A stretch of 64,000 nt of DNA from JALZKA01 sp963725035 (GTDB lineage: Bacteria > Actinomycetota > Thermoleophilia > Solirubrobacterales > 70-9), in assembly GCA_963725035.1 (NCBI GenBank), contig CAVRWX010000011.1:62001-126000 (forward strand). Reading direction: 5' to 3'. The stretch's first letter is position 1. The number at the start of each line of letters is the position of its first letter. The notes under the pieces are model-generated. The model searched no databases. It had not been told where the DNA came from and was given only the letters and a program-made list of their open reading frames with translations. Position numbers and translations under genes: made by a program. This document shows, in pieces, positions 16,109 through 24,113 of the stretch.

Positions 16109-17173
16109 ATGGCAGCGCCGAAGCTTGGAATCAACCTCGGCTACTGGGGGATCGGGCCCCAGGGCGACGAGGCCGTGGAGATCGTCAAAGCCGCGGAGGA
16201 CGCGGGCTTCGACTCCGTCTGGGTCGCTGAGTCCTACGGCTCGGACGTCGTTTCGATTCTCTCCTGGCTGGCCCCGCAGACGTCCACGATCAAGCTGGGC
16301 GCGGCGATCATGCAGGTCCCCGCTCGGCCGCCTGCCGCCGCCGCGATGGCAGGCGCAACGATCGACGCCCTCTCCGGCGGGCGCTTCATCTTCGGGTTCG
16401 GCCCCTCGGGCCCGCAGGTTTCCGAGGGTTGGTACGGGGTCGAGTACGCGAAGCCGTGGGGCCGCACGCGCGAGTACATCGAGATCGTGCGCGAGATCGT
16501 CGCTCGCAAGGGCCCGCTCGAGCACTCGGGCGAGCACTGGAAGCTCCCGATCCAGGGCGGCACCGGGCAGGGCAAGGCGCTCAAGCTCAACTTCCACCCC
16601 GTCCGTGACGAGATCCCCGTCTTCGTCGGCGCGATCGGGCGCAAGTCGGTCGAGATGGCCGCCGAGATCTGCGACGGCTGGATCCCGATCTTCTTCTCGG
16701 CGGACAAGTTCGAGGAAACGTGGGGCGAGCACCTCGAAGCGGGCTTTGCCAAGGGAGGGCGGACCCGTTCCGACCTGGAGATCTCCCCGTCGGTCCAGGT
16801 CGCGATCGACGGCGACCTCGACGCGGCGCGCGCGGTCGTCAAGGCAGGACTCCTGTTGTATCTCGGGGGCATGGGCTCGCGGAAGACCAACTTCTACGTC
16901 GACCTCACCCACCGCTTCGGGTTCGGCGAGGTCGCCGACGAGGTCCAGGGCCTCTATCTCGACGGCAAGCGCGACGAGGCCTACAACGCGATCCCCGACG
17001 AGCTCGTTAACGCCACCTCGCTGGTCGGCACGGAGGATGAGGTCGCCCAGAAGATCGCATCGTTCTCCGATGCAGGGGTCGACCGCCTCATCTGCTCGGC
17101 GGTCCACTTCGACCAGGGCCAGCGCCTCCACACGATCAAGCGGCTAGCGGCACTTGTCGACGCGTCGGACTGA
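16109..17173 (+). CDS. LLM class F420-dependent oxidoreductase
   Basis: This is a 354-residue luciferase-like TIM-barrel protein. It opens with PKLGINLGYWGIGPQG and has AAEDAGFDSVWVAESYGSD, the segment MAGATIDALSGGRFIFGFG and VEMAAEICDGWIPIFFS, all characteristic of the actinobacterial F420-dependent LLM group. Such enzymes transfer hydride between reduced F420 and varied substrates. It is probably the first gene of a run with an SDR and a saccharopine-dehydrogenase-like protein (17178 and 18089). Specific reaction unknown. Confidence 0.9.
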   Translation: MAAPKLGINLGYWGIGPQGDEAVEIVKAAEDAGFDSVWVAESYGSDVVSILSWLAPQTSTIKLGAAIMQVPARPPAAAAMAGATIDALSGGRFIFGFGPSGPQVSEGWYGVEYAKPWGRTREYIEIVREIVARKGPLEHSGEHWKLPIQGGTGQGKALKLNFHPVRDEIPVFVGAIGRKSVEMAAEICDGWIPIFFSADKFEETWGEHLEAGFAKGGRTRSDLEISPSVQVAIDGDLDAARAVVKAGLLLYLGGMGSRKTNFYVDLTHRFGFGEVADEVQGLYLDGKRDEAYNAIPDELVNATSLVGTEDEVAQKIASFSDAGVDRLICSAVHFDQGQRLHTIKRLAALVDASD

Positions 17174-17177
17174 GCCG

Positions 17178-18092
17178 TTGGCGGCCTGGCCTTCAAGCTC
17201 GCCCCGGACAGCGTTCATCACTGGCGCCGGAAGCGGTATCGGCGCGGCGACGGCCGAGAGGCTTGCTGGCCAGGGCTGGAAGCTGGCGCTGGTCGACCTC
17301 GACGAGGCCGCCGCCCAGGCGACCGCCGACCGCTGTGGCGCGGAAGCCGTCGCATTCGGCGCCGACATCACGGACTCGGACAGCTTGAAAGCAGCCGTAG
17401 ACGCCACCATCGAGCGCTTCGGCGGCATCGACGTCTGCTTCGCCAACGCGGGCATCGCGACCGAGGGCACGCTCCGCCACACCGAGCCCGAGGTATTCGC
17501 CGTTCAGGTCGACGTCAACCTCGTGGGCACCTACCGGACCGTCCACGCGTGCCTCCCACACCTGATTGCCTCGAAGGGCTACATGCTCCTGAACGCCTCG
17601 GCCTCGGCGATCGGGGCCCCTCCGGGCCTGGGCGCGTACGGATCCTCGAAGGCCGGCGTCGAGAGCCTGGGCGACACGCTCCGCCGCGAGGTCAAGCATC
17701 TCGGCGTGGACGTCGGTGTGGTCTATCTCCTGTTCATCGCCACCGACATGGTCGAAGGTGCGGAGCAGCACGGTGAGATCTTCAAGGCAATGCGCGCGAA
17801 CTTCAGCGGTCCCCTCAACAAGCTTCTACCGGTCTCGCAGGCAGTTGACGCAATCGAGAAGGGGATCGAGCGGCGCGCCCGCCGGGTTAGCGCTCCGAAA
17901 GGGCTCATCGGCGCCCTCTATCGGGCGCGAGGAGTTGCGCCAGGTCTTGTCGAGCGCGACATGATCAAGATGGCGCCCGCGATCGAGGAGGCGACCGTGC
18001 GCGAGCGGGCGGAAAAGGGCGAGAAGGCCGGCTTGCGCACCGATACAGCCGCTACGGCCTCGGCAGCCGAGGCGATCGAGGAGAGAAGGTGA
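17178..18092 (+). CDS. SDR family NAD(P)-dependent oxidoreductase
   Basis: The Rossmann motif TAFITGAGSGIGAATAERLA (TGxxxGxG) is near the N-terminus, ANAG follows, and the catalytic set is visible as Ser in LLNASASAIG with YGSSKAG (Tyr-x-x-x-Lys). Length is about 304 residues with a basic, Arg/Glu-rich tail. TTG 17178 is chosen because it follows the previous stop; an in-frame TTG at 17154 would overlap the upstream gene by 20 bases. The end overlaps GTG 18089 of the next gene (GTGA), so they are coupled. Substrate unknown. Confidence 0.85.
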   Translation: MAAWPSSSPRTAFITGAGSGIGAATAERLAGQGWKLALVDLDEAAAQATADRCGAEAVAFGADITDSDSLKAAVDATIERFGGIDVCFANAGIATEGTLRHTEPEVFAVQVDVNLVGTYRTVHACLPHLIASKGYMLLNASASAIGAPPGLGAYGSSKAGVESLGDTLRREVKHLGVDVGVVYLLFIATDMVEGAEQHGEIFKAMRANFSGPLNKLLPVSQAVDAIEKGIERRARRVSAPKGLIGALYRARGVAPGLVERDMIKMAPAIEEATVRERAEKGEKAGLRTDTAATASAAEAIEERR

Positions 18093-19216
18093 GCGAGGCA
18101 AGCGCGGCGACCGGGCGCGTCGTCCTCTTCGGGGCCACCGGATACACGGGCGACCTCACCGCGCGTGCAATGGCGAAGCGCGGGATGCGCCCCGTGCTTG
18201 CCGCGAGGCGGCAGGATGCCGTCGAGACGCTGGCCGCTGAGCTCGGGGGCCTGGAGTCGGCGGTCGCCGATGTCGCGGACCCCAGCTCGATCCGGGCGCT
18301 CCTCGAACGCGGCGACACGCTGGTCACCACCGTCGGCCCGTTCGCCCGTTGGGGCGACGCAGCCCTTGACGCCGCGATCGACGCCGGCGCCCACTACATC
18401 GACTCGACCGGCGAGCCTCCCTTCGTGCGCAGGGTCTTCGAGGACGCCGGCTCGCGCGCAGAGGCGAGCGGGACCGTTGCCATGACCGCGATGGGCTACG
18501 ACTGGGTGCCGGGCAACCTGACCGGCGGACTCGTGCTGGCCGAGGCCGAGGACGCGGTCGGCGTCAGGATCGGCTACTTCGCCACCGGTAGGGGGCTGGG
18601 TGGCATGAGCGGCGGCACCCGCGCCTCGCTGATGGGCGCGCTGGTCGAGCCAAGCTTCCAGTTCCGCGACGGCTCGCTCGTGACCGAGCGGGGCGCGAAG
18701 AAGCTCCACTCGTTCGGCGTCGGCGGCAGGCAGCGGCAGGGCATCTCGGTCGGCACCTCGGAGGCCTTCTCGCTCCCGCGCGTCTACCCCGGACTGAAGG
18801 ACGTCGAGGTCTACCTGGGCTGGTTCGGGCGCCAGAGCCGCGCGATGCAGGGCTTCTCGCTGGTCGGTTCGGGCATGACCAAGATTCCTGGCGTCCGCCA
18901 GGCCGGCAACGCCGCAGTGGGGCGCTTCGTCAAGACCTCGACCGGCGGCCCCGACGAGGAGGCGCGCAAGAACGGCGGCTCGCTGTTTGCCGCCGAGGCC
19001 CTGGACGAGTCCGGCAACGTCATCGCGACGGTCGGCGCCGGAGGCATCTCCGGCTATGAGTTCACCGGCCTGTTCCTCGCCTGGGCGGCCGAGGCGACGT
19101 CCAAGGGCGAGGCGGCGCAGGCCGGTGCGGGCGCGCGCGGACCCGTCGAGGCATTCGGCCTCGACCGCCTGGAGTCAGGGTGCGCTGAAAGCGGAATCAA
19201 GCGTTCCGACGGGTAA
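18089..19216 (+). CDS. Saccharopine dehydrogenase-like NADP-binding protein
   Basis: This 375-residue protein begins with VVLFGATGYTGDLTARAMAK, the Rossmann motif of the saccharopine dehydrogenase NADP-binding family. It continues with DTLVTTVGPFARWGD and AGAHYIDSTGEPPFVRRVF, which match mycobacterial trans-acting enoyl reductases (Rv2953/Rv2449c type). In those, partner polyketide or fatty-acid chains are reduced. Here the neighbours are an SDR and an F420 enzyme, suggesting joint action on a lipid-like substrate, which is inference. The C-terminus from about residue 340 is a tail rich in Gly/Ala. Confidence 0.85.
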   Translation: MSEASAATGRVVLFGATGYTGDLTARAMAKRGMRPVLAARRQDAVETLAAELGGLESAVADVADPSSIRALLERGDTLVTTVGPFARWGDAALDAAIDAGAHYIDSTGEPPFVRRVFEDAGSRAEASGTVAMTAMGYDWVPGNLTGGLVLAEAEDAVGVRIGYFATGRGLGGMSGGTRASLMGALVEPSFQFRDGSLVTERGAKKLHSFGVGGRQRQGISVGTSEAFSLPRVYPGLKDVEVYLGWFGRQSRAMQGFSLVGSGMTKIPGVRQAGNAAVGRFVKTSTGGPDEEARKNGGSLFAAEALDESGNVIATVGAGGISGYEFTGLFLAWAAEATSKGEAAQAGAGARGPVEAFGLDRLESGCAESGIKRSDG

Positions 19217-19258
19217 CCGGCGAGCATCGGCACATAGCTGGATAGGCTCCTGCGCGCT

Positions 19259-20368
19259 TTGAAGATCGGGGTTCCGAAAGAAACGGCTGAGGGCGAGCGC
19301 CGCGTGGCGCTGATCCCGGATGTCGTGAAGTCCCTGGCCGACAAGGAGATCGCCGTCGTGGTCGAGTCCGGCGCAGGCGTCGAATCCGGCCACCCGGACG
19401 CCTCCTACACCGAGGCTGGCGCCGAGATCGGGGATCCCTGGGGAGCCGACGTCGTCGTCCACGTCGCGGTGCCCACGGCCGAGGAGATCGGCAAGGTCGG
19501 TAGGGGCAAGATCCTGATCGGCCACCTGGCCCCGCTCACCTCGGCCGAGACCAACAAGGCGCTCGCGTCAGCGGGCGTCACCTCGTTCGCGATGGAGGCC
19601 ATCCCGCGCATCACCCGCGCGCAGGCCATGGACGCGCTCTCCTCGCAGGCGAATGTCGCGGGTTACGCCGCATCTCTTCTGGCGGCGCGCGAGGCAGGCC
19701 GCTTCTTCCCGATGATGACCACAGCCGCGGGCACCGTCTCGCCGGCGCGTGTGCTCGTCCTTGGCGCCGGTGTCGCGGGCCTTCAGGCGATCGCGACGGC
19801 CAAGCGCCTTGGCGCCGTCGTGTCCGGCTTCGACATCCGCCGCGCAGCCTGGGAGCAGATCGCCTCGCTCGGCGGGCGCCCCCTCGAGCTCGACTTCATC
19901 CCCGACGCGGAGGACGAGGGCGGCTATGCCCGTCCCCTCACCGAGGAGGAGAACGAGCAGGTGCGCGAGGCTCTGGCCGAGAACGCCGGCAAGCAGGACG
20001 TGATCATCACGACCGCCCAGATTCCCGGACGCGACGCACCGATCCTTCTGACGCGCCAAGCGGTGGCGAACATGAAGCCCGGCTCGGTGATCATCGACCT
20101 CGCGGGCGACTCCGGCGGCAACTGCGAGCTGACGGAGGCGCGCAGCACGGTCGTCTCCGACAACGGAGTCAAGGTGATCGCCCCCGCGAACCTCGCCTCC
20201 GACATGGCGGCCCACGCCTCGCAGCTCTACGCGAAGAACATCGAGAACCTCCTGGGCCTCCTCGTGGGCGAGGACGGACAGCTCAACCTGAACTTCGAAG
20301 ACGAGGTGGTCGCCGGCGCCTGCATCACGCACGACGGCGAGATCCGCGGCGAAAGGACAATGCGTTGA
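19259..20368 (+). CDS. pntAA: NAD(P) transhydrogenase subunit alpha part 1
   Basis: This 369-residue protein is the soluble NAD(H)-binding domain I: MKIGVPKETAEGERRVALIP at the start, FAMEAIPRITRAQAMDALSS, and the nucleotide fold ARVLVLGAGVAGLQAIATAK. It forms the proton-pumping transhydrogenase with the next two genes, coupling NADH oxidation to NADP reduction at the membrane. The start is TTG 19259, ten bases after TAGGCT (19243-19248). In many bacteria PntA is split as here. Its TGA overlaps the first base of a structured repeat that fills the gap to pntAB. Confidence 0.95.
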   Translation: MKIGVPKETAEGERRVALIPDVVKSLADKEIAVVVESGAGVESGHPDASYTEAGAEIGDPWGADVVVHVAVPTAEEIGKVGRGKILIGHLAPLTSAETNKALASAGVTSFAMEAIPRITRAQAMDALSSQANVAGYAASLLAAREAGRFFPMMTTAAGTVSPARVLVLGAGVAGLQAIATAKRLGAVVSGFDIRRAAWEQIASLGGRPLELDFIPDAEDEGGYARPLTEEENEQVREALAENAGKQDVIITTAQIPGRDAPILLTRQAVANMKPGSVIIDLAGDSGGNCELTEARSTVVSDNGVKVIAPANLASDMAAHASQLYAKNIENLLGLLVGEDGQLNLNFEDEVVAGACITHDGEIRGERTMR

Positions 20369-20411
20369 TGAGCGACGCAAGTCGAGAAACCAGCATGTGC
20401 CGGTGGGTGTC
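20368..20411 (+). repeat. Structured boundary repeat, copy 1
   Basis: ATGAG at the pntAA stop codon, then hairpin CGAC-GCAA-GTCG, then GAAAC, then CAGCATGTGCCGGTGGGTGT, ending directly at the pntAB start ATGAGC. The ATGAGC hexamer is present at both ends of the element. It belongs to the family described in the findings. Confidence 0.6.
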
Positions 20412-20717
20412 ATGAGCGTCGTCACCGAGCTCACGATCTTCGTCCTTGCCGCCTTCGTCGGCTTCTCGGTCATCTCGAAGGTGCCCGCGACCCTCCACAC
20501 GCCGCTGATGTCGCAGACGAACGCGATCCACGGCATCGTCATGCTCGGCGGGCTGATCGTCGCCGGCTATGCCGAGGGCGCGCTCGAGATGACGATCGCG
20601 TTCATCGCCATCGCCTTCGGGGCGATCAACATCGTGGGTGGCTTCATGGTCACCGACCGCATGCTCGGAATGTTCGTCCGCAAGCCGAAGCCGCCTGAGG
20701 AAGAGGATCCCAAGTGA
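20412..20717 (+). CDS. pntAB: NAD(P) transhydrogenase subunit alpha part 2
   Basis: This is a 101-residue membrane protein with three helices: TELTIFVLAAFVGFSVI, AIHGIVMLGGLIVAGY and MTIAFIAIAFGAINIVGGFM. The conserved segment KVPATLHTPLMSQTNAIHGI is diagnostic for domain II of the alpha subunit. ATG 20412 is preferred over the in-frame GTG at 20397, which lies in the repeat. It joins pntB to form the proton channel. The end overlaps GTG 20714 of pntB. Confidence 0.93.
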   Translation: MSVVTELTIFVLAAFVGFSVISKVPATLHTPLMSQTNAIHGIVMLGGLIVAGYAEGALEMTIAFIAIAFGAINIVGGFMVTDRMLGMFVRKPKPPEEEDPK

Positions 20718-22111
20718 TCACCGGCCTCTTCGAGCCGGGCGGCGACGCGGCGACCATCCTTTACATCGTCTCGTTCTCGCTTTTCATCATCGGCCTGATG
20801 CAGGGCACGCACCCGCGCACCGCTAAGAACGGCAACCTGATCGCGGCCGGGGGCATGCTGATCGCGGTCGTCACGACCCTGCTCCTCGACGGCATCGGAA
20901 ACTGGGGCGTGATCATCGGCGGGCTGGTTGTGGGCTCCGCGGTCGGCTACATCGCCTCGGTTCGCGTCCAGATGACCGAGATGCCGCAGATGGTGGCGCT
21001 CTACAACGGCGTCGGCGGCGGCGCGGTCGCGCTGATCGCGTGGTCGGAGTTCCGCCACGAGACGGCGTTCGAGCTCGAGACCTTCATCCCCATCCTCTTC
21101 GCTGCGGTGATCGGCTCGGTCTCGTTCTGGGGCTCGAACATCGCCTTCGCAAAGCTCCAGGACCTGATCCCGACCAAGCCGATCGCGGTGCCGGGGCAGC
21201 AGGTGATCAACGCGCTGCTCCTGATCGGGCTCCTCGTCGCGTGCGTGGTCCTCGCCTCGTCCGACGACCCGTCGGAGGGCCTCTTTATCGGCGTCCTGAT
21301 CGGCGCCGCCCTCCTGGGCAACCTGGTCGTGCTCCCGATCGGCGGCGCGGACATGCCGGTCGTGATCTCGCTCCTCAACGCGGCGACCGGTCTCTCGGCG
21401 GCTGCTGCCGGATTCTCGCTCGACAACGTCTCGCTGATCGTCGCGGGAACGCTCGTCGGCTCCTCGGGAACCATCCTCACGATCGAAATGGCAACGGCCA
21501 TGAACCGCTCGATCCCGAACATCCTGTTCGCGGGCTTCGGCGGGGCGCCCGCGGGCGGCGGTGCGCCGGGCGAGGAGCGCCCGCACACCTCGATCGGCGC
21601 CCAGGACGCTGCGATCAAGCTCGCCTACGCCGACTCGGTCGTGATCGTCCCCGGCTACGGCCTGGCCGTAGCGCAGGCCCAGCACGCCGTCAAGGAGATG
21701 GCGACAGAGCTCGAGAAGCGCGGCGTCGACGTGAACTACGCGATCCATCCCGTCGCCGGGCGAATGCCCGGGCACATGAACGTGCTTCTGGCCGAGGCGG
21801 ACGTGCCCTACGAGAAGCTTCGTGAGATGGAGGACATCAACCCCGAGATGCCGCGCACCGACGTCGCGGTCATCATCGGCGCGAACGACGTCACCAACCC
21901 GGCAGCGAAGACGGACCCCGACTCGCCGATTGCGGGGATGCCGATCATCGAGGCCATGGAGGCCAAGCAGGTGATCGTCATCAAGCGCTCGATGTCGCCG
22001 GGCTTCGCCGGCATCGACAACGACCTCTTCTACCTGCCGAACACGGACATGCTTTTCGGCGACGCAAAGGCAGTTGCGGGCGAGATCGCCGCTTCGATCG
22101 AGGACCTGTAG
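20714..22111 (+). CDS. pntB: NAD(P) transhydrogenase subunit beta
   Basis: This 465-residue protein has about nine membrane helices (to about residue 270), with VQMTEMPQMVALYNGVGGGA as the family signature, followed by the NADP(H)-binding domain III with VVIVPGYGLAVAQAQHAVKE, FAIHPVAGRMPGHMNVLLAE-like sequence (here YAIHPVAGRMPGHMNVLLAE), GANDVTNPAAK and IVIKRSMSPGFAGIDNDLFY. It starts at GTG overlapping the pntAB stop (GTGA). It completes the transhydrogenase, which supplies NADPH or balances redox cofactors. Confidence 0.97.
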   Translation: MITGLFEPGGDAATILYIVSFSLFIIGLMQGTHPRTAKNGNLIAAGGMLIAVVTTLLLDGIGNWGVIIGGLVVGSAVGYIASVRVQMTEMPQMVALYNGVGGGAVALIAWSEFRHETAFELETFIPILFAAVIGSVSFWGSNIAFAKLQDLIPTKPIAVPGQQVINALLLIGLLVACVVLASSDDPSEGLFIGVLIGAALLGNLVVLPIGGADMPVVISLLNAATGLSAAAAGFSLDNVSLIVAGTLVGSSGTILTIEMATAMNRSIPNILFAGFGGAPAGGGAPGEERPHTSIGAQDAAIKLAYADSVVIVPGYGLAVAQAQHAVKEMATELEKRGVDVNYAIHPVAGRMPGHMNVLLAEADVPYEKLREMEDINPEMPRTDVAVIIGANDVTNPAAKTDPDSPIAGMPIIEAMEAKQVIVIKRSMSPGFAGIDNDLFYLPNTDMLFGDAKAVAGEIAASIEDL

Positions 22112-22126
22112 CGGGACTAAGCGGGC

Positions 22127-22369
22127 CTAGCGGTCCGGCCCGCCGCGGCGCACCCGCGGTGCGGCCCAGCCGATCAGGGCGCCGAGCGCGCCGGCCAGGA
22201 GCAGCGCGAAGATCAGCGGGATCCGGGCGTCGATGAACAGGAACTTCACCTCGACCTCCTGGAGGTTCTGAAGGATCAGGATGGCCAGCATGATGCCCGC
22301 GGTGATCAGCGCGTAGGTCTTCCAGCCGCGACCTTTCTGCTTCGGCAATTCGGGTGGATCCGGTGTCAC
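22127..22369 (-). CDS. LapA domain (DUF1049) small membrane protein
   Basis: This 80-residue protein has two membrane helices, TYALITAGIMLAILILQNLQ and IPLIFALLLAGALGALIGW, with EVEVKFLFIDARIP between them. The Q-N-x-x-x-V-x-x-x-F-L pattern is characteristic of the LapA/DUF1049 family, linked to lipopolysaccharide assembly in Proteobacteria but of unknown role in actinobacteria. It is convergent with pntB, 15 bases away. Confidence 0.8.
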   Translation of the reverse strand: MTPDPPELPKQKGRGWKTYALITAGIMLAILILQNLQEVEVKFLFIDARIPLIFALLLAGALGALIGWAAPRVRRGGPDR

Positions 22370-22431
22370 TCCGACACCGTATCGGCGCAGGGCGTTCGTG
22401 ACGTGCGACGTGCCCCGGGCTTGGCGTATGC

Positions 22432-23340
22432 GTGCGACTCCATCCGCTGCGAGACCAGGGCGGTCAGGCGAGCCCGGAGTGGCTCGGGGTGGTCCTTGTG
22501 GTCTCGCTCGCGTTCGCTGCGATGGCGGCGAGGGGCGTGCACGTGCCAGGCGCCGATCTTGTTCGAGTCATCGCCGATCGGTTCGGATGCGCCGTGAACC
22601 TAGGCGACGGGTGCGGGTCGGAGTCGTTGGAACTGGTACTGGCGTATGGACCCGTGGCTGAGCTCGTCGACGGGCTCGTGCCTACGCTCGAGTACGAGGA
22701 AGGCATGCTCGCCCTGCCTGTGGACTGGCGTTCATGTCGCGAGGACGCGTGCGCCAACGGGACCGATTCGGGTGAGGCGACCGAATCGCAAACGGGCGAG
22801 CCGGTCTCGCTCTTCAGCCATGTCGTCAACTGCCTGGACCCGGAGACGCCGGATCCGCCGGAAGCGGAATGCGATGGAGACGCTGCGGGCAACCTCTACA
22901 TCCAGTACTGGGCCTACTACCCGGACAGTGCGACGACGCCCTTCGACGAGCGGGCCTTCGGCCGGGCCGGCTACCACCCCGACGACTGGGAGTCGTTTCA
23001 GGTGCGCATCGGCCCCGACGGGGTCGAGGAGCGCGCGAGCTCACATCACGGCTACAACGACGAGAGCGGCGATCCGGTGAACGACACGGGGTTGCTGCCG
23101 GGCAAGTCCGCCTGGACGCCCGCATCGGGCCGCTACTGGATCTCGTCCAAGAGTCACGCGGGGCGGGTCGGCACTTGGCAGGGCCTGCCGCATCGCTGGA
23201 CCCCGCCCGAGGACGTACGCGTGATCCCGCTCGAGACGATGCGAGACCAGTGGGGCGACTACGTGGGCTCGGCGGAGCACTTGCCGGCCTGGCTCAAGGA
23301 CGTCTACTTCGACCCAGAGGCGACGGGGACGTCGGGCTAG
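22432..23340 (+). CDS. Prepilin-like secreted protein with Vps62-like domain
   Basis: This is a 302-residue protein starting at GTG 22432. Residues 10-33 read GGQASPEWLGVVLVVSLAFA, a TadE/class III-type prepilin signal in which cleavage after Gly leaves Gln at +1 and Glu at +5 before a hydrophobic helix. The secreted part has about six cysteines and a C-terminal region LYIQYWAYYPDSATTPFDER then AGYHPDDWESFQVRIG with SHHGYN, resembling the Vps62/DUF946 family of secreted proteins. No pilus genes adjoin it; pilT is 16 kb away. Function is not known; a surface or pilin-fused protein is an inference. Confidence 0.7.
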   Translation: MRLHPLRDQGGQASPEWLGVVLVVSLAFAAMAARGVHVPGADLVRVIADRFGCAVNLGDGCGSESLELVLAYGPVAELVDGLVPTLEYEEGMLALPVDWRSCREDACANGTDSGEATESQTGEPVSLFSHVVNCLDPETPDPPEAECDGDAAGNLYIQYWAYYPDSATTPFDERAFGRAGYHPDDWESFQVRIGPDGVEERASSHHGYNDESGDPVNDTGLLPGKSAWTPASGRYWISSKSHAGRVGTWQGLPHRWTPPEDVRVIPLETMRDQWGDYVGSAEHLPAWLKDVYFDPEATGTSG

Positions 23341-23384
23341 GGCCACCGGCCGGCAACTCGGTCATGGAACGGCCGCATCGGCGG

Positions 23385-24014
23385 CTAGGCCCGAGTCCGG
23401 AGCCCGAGCAACCCGAGCATCCACTCGGCGTGCGTCATGACACGCTCGATCGAGTACTCGCCGGGGCGTTCGAGGAGGAGACGCGCCGCTTCTTCTGCGA
23501 CGGCCTGAAGGGTGAGGGCGGTCAGCTCGGGGTCTGGCGAAGGCTCGGTGCTGCCGCCGGCAAGGGCCGTCGGGACGATCGCCGCAAGCTGCTGGGTCAC
23601 GGCGGCGCGGATCTGGATCGCGCGCTCGCGCAAAACCTCTGGCGTTCCCTCGGCGGGGACAAGGACGAGCCGCCATGTGACCGGGTCGTCGCTGACCGCT
23701 TCGAGGAAAGCGCGGAGCGAGGTCATGAGCATCGCGGCCGGATCGTCGGTGTCCGTCTCGTTGGGGATGAGGGCCATCAGCTGTTGGACGGCGCGCGCTC
23801 CCTCGCGGTCGACCATCGCCCGCAGGAGCCCGGTGAGGTCGTCGAAGTGGGAGTAGACGACGGGGCGGGTGATGCCTGCGCGGCGGGCTACCGCGTCGAT
23901 GGAGACACCGTGGAAGCCGCGCTCGCCCGCGAGCGCCTTGGTCACGTCGAGGATCTGCTCGCGCCGCTGCGGGCCGGTCAGGCGGGGGGCTCTTGTCGGG
24001 GTGCTTGCTTCCAT
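23385..24014 (-). CDS. TetR family transcriptional regulator
   Basis: This 209-residue protein has the TetR HTH: REQILDVTKALAGERGFHGV then SIDAVARRAGITRPVVYSHF. The C-terminal domain ends with MTHAEWMLGLLGLRTRA. It is divergent from the Baeyer-Villiger monooxygenase gene at 24114, and two tandem palindromes (24031-24058) in the 99-base spacer are obvious operators. It is expected to repress the monooxygenase and itself. Confidence 0.9.
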   Translation of the reverse strand: MEASTPTRAPRLTGPQRREQILDVTKALAGERGFHGVSIDAVARRAGITRPVVYSHFDDLTGLLRAMVDREGARAVQQLMALIPNETDTDDPAAMLMTSLRAFLEAVSDDPVTWRLVLVPAEGTPEVLRERAIQIRAAVTQQLAAIVPTALAGGSTEPSPDPELTALTLQAVAEEAARLLLERPGEYSIERVMTHAEWMLGLLGLRTRA

Positions 24015-24030
24015 GCGTTCTGTGGTAGGC

Positions 24031-24058
24031 TACACTAGTGTAACTTACAGTAGTGTAA
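24031..24058. promoter_or_regulatory. Tandem TetR operators
   Basis: The perfect 12-base palindrome TACACTAGTGTA (24031-24042) is followed two bases later by TTACAGTAGTGTAA (24045-24058), centre-to-centre 15 bases. They sit 17 bases upstream of the TetR start codon and about 55 bases upstream of the monooxygenase start. Confidence 0.75.
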
Positions 24059-24113
24059 CCATGTAGATCCGCACGTAGCCACGAAATCCACCCTCCAGGA
24101 GATACTTCGCCCA

